This document shows positions 5,958-8,537 of a stretch of DNA of 8,537 nt, piece by piece; position 1 is the first letter of the stretch, and the number at the start of each line of letters is the position of its first letter. The notes below the pieces were generated by a model that saw only the letters and a list, made by a program, of their open reading frames with translations, was not told the origin of the DNA and did no database searches. The translations under genes were made by a program, and so were the position numbers. Source of the stretch: CAZTPJ01 sp964614515 (GTDB taxonomy: Bacteria > Planctomycetota > Phycisphaerae > Phycisphaerales > UBA1924); contig CAZTPJ010000112.1 of NCBI GenBank assembly GCA_964614515.1, forward strand, positions 1 to 8,537, read 5' to 3'.

Positions 5958-6758
5958 TCAGGCCGTGGGAGTCCCTGCGGGCGTGCCGCCATCTTCCGGA
6001 CCGGTCCAGCTGTTTGCGGCCTTGTTCAACGCGAGTCGAAGTGCCCGGGACACCGAAACGAGAAGGCATAGCCAGACGGCCCACGCGAGAATCGGACCCA
6101 GTTCATAGAAGATGACCGCCGCCGCCGTCAGAATGGGAATGAACATCGCGCACACCAGCGCGCCATGGGCAATCGGCGTGTCGGGCATCCGTCGACCGAG
6201 CCAATGGATGTACATCAGTCGAGCGGACAACGCCATGACTGAGAAGAAAGTGGCCAACAGGCCAAAGACCACCTCGATGGGCTGGCCGCGAACCACCAAC
6301 CATGCGATGACCAGACCCAAACTTCCTGCGCAAGCCAAGATTCGCACGGCGGATCGAAGAACCGGTCGCGTCTGTGACCAGACGCGATGCGGGTCCGCAC
6401 TCGCCGCGATCCACCACCCCAGGAGCGATGCAAGCCATGCCGTGAAACAAACAACTGAGCCGAAGAGCATGATAATCCACCCGAAGTCAGTCGCTGCCTT
6501 CGCTCCCCTCGCCATCAGCAGGACTCCCGCGAATCCGCCGATCGACGCGGCCGTCGCGATCTGAAACCCCGTCAACAGCCGCCGCACATATTCCGGAGAC
6601 GCGTTCTCCAGGCCATCTCCGCGGATCGACCGCGCTACGGACAGCCCACACTCCGGGCACACGCCGTCCTCCGGCAGCCCGTGGAGCGAATAGCCGCAGC
6701 GGAGGCAGACGAGGTCGTCGCCCGGCTCGGTGCTCGTCATCGGCGGCGCATCGGTCAC
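5958..6758 (-). CDS. Zinc-ribbon polytopic membrane protein, last gene of the tandem paralogue operon
   Basis: This encodes 266 aa. An N-terminal zinc ribbon has cysteines at 18, 21, 34 and 37 (CLRCGYSLHGLP...CPEC), which should bind one Zn. About six membrane helices follow, near 62-83, 93-118, 138-156, 161-178, 198-218 and 221-236. GWW (114-116) ends helix 2, and YIHWLGRRMP (183-192) sits in the loop after helix 4. The tail is Pro/Gly-rich (GPEDGGTPAGTPTA). The start is GTG at 6758: AAGGAG lies 7 bases upstream, and the GTG shares GTGA with the TGA of the upstream gene. An ATG at 6740 is the alternative. The frame stays open far upstream, but that lies antiphase within the neighbour. The function is unknown; a membrane sensor, transporter accessory or scaffold are all possible. 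The CxxCGYxLxGL...CPEC ribbon is common in Phycisphaerae membrane proteins. Confidence 0.85.
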   Translation of the reverse strand: MTDAPPMTSTEPGDDLVCLRCGYSLHGLPEDGVCPECGLSVARSIRGDGLENASPEYVRRLLTGFQIATAASIGGFAGVLLMARGAKAATDFGWIIMLFGSVVCFTAWLASLLGWWIAASADPHRVWSQTRPVLRSAVRILACAGSLGLVIAWLVVRGQPIEVVFGLLATFFSVMALSARLMYIHWLGRRMPDTPIAHGALVCAMFIPILTAAAVIFYELGPILAWAVWLCLLVSVSRALRLALNKAANSWTGPEDGGTPAGTPTA

Positions 6759-7549
6759 GTCGATGCTCCTTCCGCCGACTCTGCCGGTTGGGATGTGCGT
6801 GCGAGGGACTCGCGAAGCGTCGCGCGGAGCGAGCGCCGTGTCGTATCGAGCAACACGATCCACGAAAGCCACGCCAGAATCGGGCCAACCAACTCCGTCA
6901 CGTAGATGGTGAGCAACGCCGCCGGCGCGACGACTCCGCACGTCACGGCCGCGAGTCTCACCCATCGGCCGGGCATGCGGCAGCCGAGCGCGAAGATGTA
7001 GAGAAGTCGCCACGCGAACGCCACCGCGCCACATAAGCCCACCAGAGTCAACCCGACCTGCCACAATCCGATCAAGAGCCACGCGTCGAGCATGACGATC
7101 AAGAACGCCAACGGCCAGATCACCACGCAGAGCCTGGTGATCCACGCAAAGGCGCAGAGCACATCGTCCGTGGGGTGTCTGGCTTCAGACGCGGTGGCTC
7201 GCCACCAGCCGCCGAGCGACACCGCCCATCCCGCACCGAAGATCACGAAGATGAGCCCTGGTTGGAACAAAGCGGGAAACCACGCACTGATCCCAACTAT
7301 CAGAAGAGCGAGCATTCCAATCCCAGCGGCTACTTCAGCCACGGCGAAGCCTGTAACCATGGTTTGCAGCCGGGCAGTGGAGGCGTAGGCCAGGTTCCTA
7401 CGACGCATCGTCCACACGATGGGTAGCGCACACTTCGGACACACCCCGCCAACCGGCAGCCCGCGCAGCGAATGGCCGCAGCGGAGGCAGGGGATGTCCG
7501 TCGTCGCTGGTGTCGCCGGTGTCGCCAATGCCTCGGGTGGTTCGTGCAT
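6755..7549 (-). CDS. Zinc-ribbon polytopic membrane protein, tandem paralogue
   Basis: This encodes 264 aa. Zinc-ribbon cysteines are at 21, 24, 37 and 40 (CLRCGHSLRGLP...CPKC). Hydrophobic helices lie near 66-88, 96-114, 133-155, 157-178, 198-216 and 219-235. GGWW (113-116) and YIFALGCRMP (184-193) match the signatures of its neighbours, and the last helix runs into the basic LDTTRRSLRATLRE. The ATG at 7549 is chosen because it puts the first zinc cysteine at the same depth (about 20 residues) as in the neighbours. No clear Shine-Dalgarno precedes it. It lies 10 bases after the stop of the upstream gene, so reinitiation by the same ribosomes is likely. The upstream in-frame ATG at 7624 would overlap that gene by 65 bases. 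Its stop overlaps the next start (GTGA). It is more diverged in the loop after the zinc ribbon than the other two complete members. The function is unknown. Confidence 0.83.
   Translation of the reverse strand: MHEPPEALATPATPATTDIPCLRCGHSLRGLPVGGVCPKCALPIVWTMRRRNLAYASTARLQTMVTGFAVAEVAAGIGMLALLIVGISAWFPALFQPGLIFVIFGAGWAVSLGGWWRATASEARHPTDDVLCAFAWITRLCVVIWPLAFLIVMLDAWLLIGLWQVGLTLVGLCGAVAFAWRLLYIFALGCRMPGRWVRLAAVTCGVVAPAALLTIYVTELVGPILAWLSWIVLLDTTRRSLRATLRESLARTSQPAESAEGAST
6766..6771 (-). promoter_or_regulatory. Shine-Dalgarno deciding the GTG start at 6758
   Basis: AAGGAG on the minus strand lies 7 bases before the GTG at 6758, inside the end of the preceding gene. It is the clearest ribosome site in the operon and selects the GTG over the ATG at 6740. 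Confidence 0.75.
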
Positions 7550-7559
7550 GTCAAGCAGT

Positions 7560-8402
7560 CTATACGCGGGCGCTCTCGGCCGTGTTGCGTGGAGGTGGGG
7601 CAGCACGAACTGTGATTTCCGCAAGAGACTTGCGCAATCCCTGTCGCGTGGCTTCGAGCATGGCGATCCACAGGATCATGGTCACGGCCGGTCCGATGAA
7701 CATCGCGACGACCGCCCCAGCGCATGCCAGAATCATCGAGAGAATCCAGATGATTGGAATGGCCAGCGTGTTTGCGATGCCCCACTGCTCCACGCGCGTG
7801 TTGGGCATTCGCGAGCCGAGCCATGTGATGTACATCAGGCAACTGATGAGCGAGATGCCCAGCGCCACCACGAGCAGCATTCCGACAACCACAACCACAA
7901 GTTCGCCATCAAAGAACCACCCCATCGCCGGTCCACACCCTAACAACACCGACACCGCGAACACCGTGCTCTGCACCCATACGCGGAGCGTCGCACGCCC
8001 TTGGTCGTCGCCGAGTCTGGGATCCCGCGTCGTCGCGAGCCACCATCCAACCATCGAAACAATCGATGCGAGTAACACAAGGAAGTATGAAATCGAGAAC
8101 GTCGAGAGTGGAGGGAGCACACGATGGCCTTGCATCGACATCGTGATGGCGAGCACCCACAGCGTCACCACGATCAGCACCGATCCACCTTCCGCGATGG
8201 TAATACCAAGCACGAGTCGCCGGACATATTCCGGTGACGCGAAGCGAAGCGGGATGCCCAGCAGTGATCGCACCACCGGCAGCGCACACTCGGGGCACAC
8301 CCCGCTCCTGGGCAACCCGCGAAGCGAGTAGCCGCAGCGGACACATGGCGCATCCGTGTCAACGTTCATGCTCGGGCCGGAAGCGGGCGAGGCATCACTC
8401 AC
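7560..8402 (-). CDS. Zinc-ribbon polytopic membrane protein, tandem paralogue
   Basis: This encodes 280 aa. Zinc-ribbon cysteines are at 20, 23, 36 and 39 (CVRCGYSLRGLP...CPEC), followed by LPVVRSLLG and SPEYVRRL as in the 5958-6758 paralogue. About six membrane helices lie near 63-87, 101-124, 145-164, 168-188, 209-228 and 229-248. GWW is at 119-121 and YITWLGSRMP at 191-200. The C-terminal helix continues into LEATRQGLRKSL and a Pro/Arg tail. The GTG at 8402 shares GTGA with the TGA of the upstream gene (8401-8399), as at the 6758 junction, which favours it over the ATG at 8369. No Shine-Dalgarno is visible at either, so translation probably depends on coupling. Two aspartate-containing loops (TRDPRLGDDQGR after helix 2; FFDGE before helix 4) are the main charged stretches between helices. 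The function is unknown. Confidence 0.85.
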   Translation of the reverse strand: MSDASPASGPSMNVDTDAPCVRCGYSLRGLPRSGVCPECALPVVRSLLGIPLRFASPEYVRRLVLGITIAEGGSVLIVVTLWVLAITMSMQGHRVLPPLSTFSISYFLVLLASIVSMVGWWLATTRDPRLGDDQGRATLRVWVQSTVFAVSVLLGCGPAMGWFFDGELVVVVVGMLLVVALGISLISCLMYITWLGSRMPNTRVEQWGIANTLAIPIIWILSMILACAGAVVAMFIGPAVTMILWIAMLEATRQGLRKSLAEITVRAAPPPRNTAESARV

Positions 8403-8537
8403 ATTGAAGCATACGGCCGTGGCGCGTGTGGTTCGGCAGGGGTTGGGGGTTGTGCGTTTCGTTCGGCGAGGTCGGCGGCGTCGCGGAGACTGCCGCGCAT
8501 TTCATCGAGCAGGTGCATCCACAGCAAACTCGCGATC
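8399..8537 (-). CDS. 3' end of a fourth zinc-ribbon membrane paralogue (partial)
   Basis: The last 45 codons of a minus-strand gene are visible before the TGA at 8401-8399; the rest is beyond the window. The sequence begins IASLLWMHLLDEMRGSLR and ends PYASM. It aligns with the C-termini of the two following genes (ILWIAMLEATRQGLRKSL and LSWIVLLDTTRRSLRATL): an aromatic helix end, L-L/E-x-x-R-x-x-L-R, then a Pro-rich tail. I therefore read it as another member of the same family, although its zinc ribbon and helices cannot be seen. It overlaps the next gene by GTGA. Confidence 0.7.
   Translation of the reverse strand, partial: IASLLWMHLLDEMRGSLRDAADLAERNAQPPTPAEPHAPRPYASM

Noticed and set aside
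5843..5992. N-terminal extension of the prenyltransferase-repeat protein by 50 residues
   Set aside because: It would overlap the end of the downstream-facing membrane gene, bury the signal peptide, and its sequence lacks any family feature.
6759..7145. N-terminal extension of the last membrane paralogue by 129 residues
   Set aside because: It lies wholly inside the preceding paralogue in another frame and is Arg-rich. The strong Shine-Dalgarno and GTGA overlap mark the start at 6758.
7510..8331. Long plus-strand open frame opposite the third membrane paralogue
   Set aside because: It is antisense to a gene with clear zinc-ribbon and helix patterns. Its product is Ser/Thr/His-rich with no domain and no ribosome site.

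Overview
The window looks like chromosomal DNA of a GC-rich Planctomycetota bacterium, most likely of the class Phycisphaerae. The main evidence is two secreted proteins ending in the cysteine-rich double module that finishes in A-G-C-P. I recognise this as the planctomycete 'GC-type dockerin' anchor. The secreted prenyltransferase-fold protein and the zinc-ribbon membrane proteins fit the same phylum. The lineage is inferred from protein families, not from a marker gene. I see no rRNA, tRNA, CRISPR array, insertion sequence or phage integration module.

Left part (1-1950). An intergenic stretch carries a strong hairpin and three 42-bp tandem units, each containing a near-perfect 11-bp palindrome. 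These lie just beyond the 3' end of a minus-strand gene for a secreted lectin-like protein with a GC-type dockerin tail (209-1051). It is divergently transcribed from a small secreted protein with the same tail (1326-1769). Each of these two genes has a recognisable sigma70-like promoter in the shared 274-bp spacer and a Shine-Dalgarno sequence that fixes its start.

Middle part (1951-5842). A long secreted fibre-like protein (869 aa) has its own promoter. It joins an N-terminal beta-sandwich-like region, a phage-tail-fibre-like segment, twelve 26-residue repeats and a conserved C-terminal domain. It converges on a minus-strand gene for a secreted 412-aa protein with prenyltransferase/squalene-oxidase-type repeats (alpha/alpha barrel fold). 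That protein lacks the DxDD catalytic motif of squalene-hopene cyclases.

Right part (5958-8537). This holds at least four tandem paralogous genes on the minus strand, the fourth cut by the window edge. The three complete members each have an N-terminal zinc ribbon with invariant C-x2-C-x12-C-x2-C spacing, about six membrane helices, and a shared Y-I-x-x-L-G-x-R-M-P signature. Two of the three junctions are GTGA stop/start overlaps and the other is a 10-nt gap, so this is almost certainly one translationally coupled operon. Its function is unknown. It is the best candidate here for an undescribed membrane system. The genes left of it encode a cell-surface or extracellular protein set; nothing in the sequence directly ties the two groups together.
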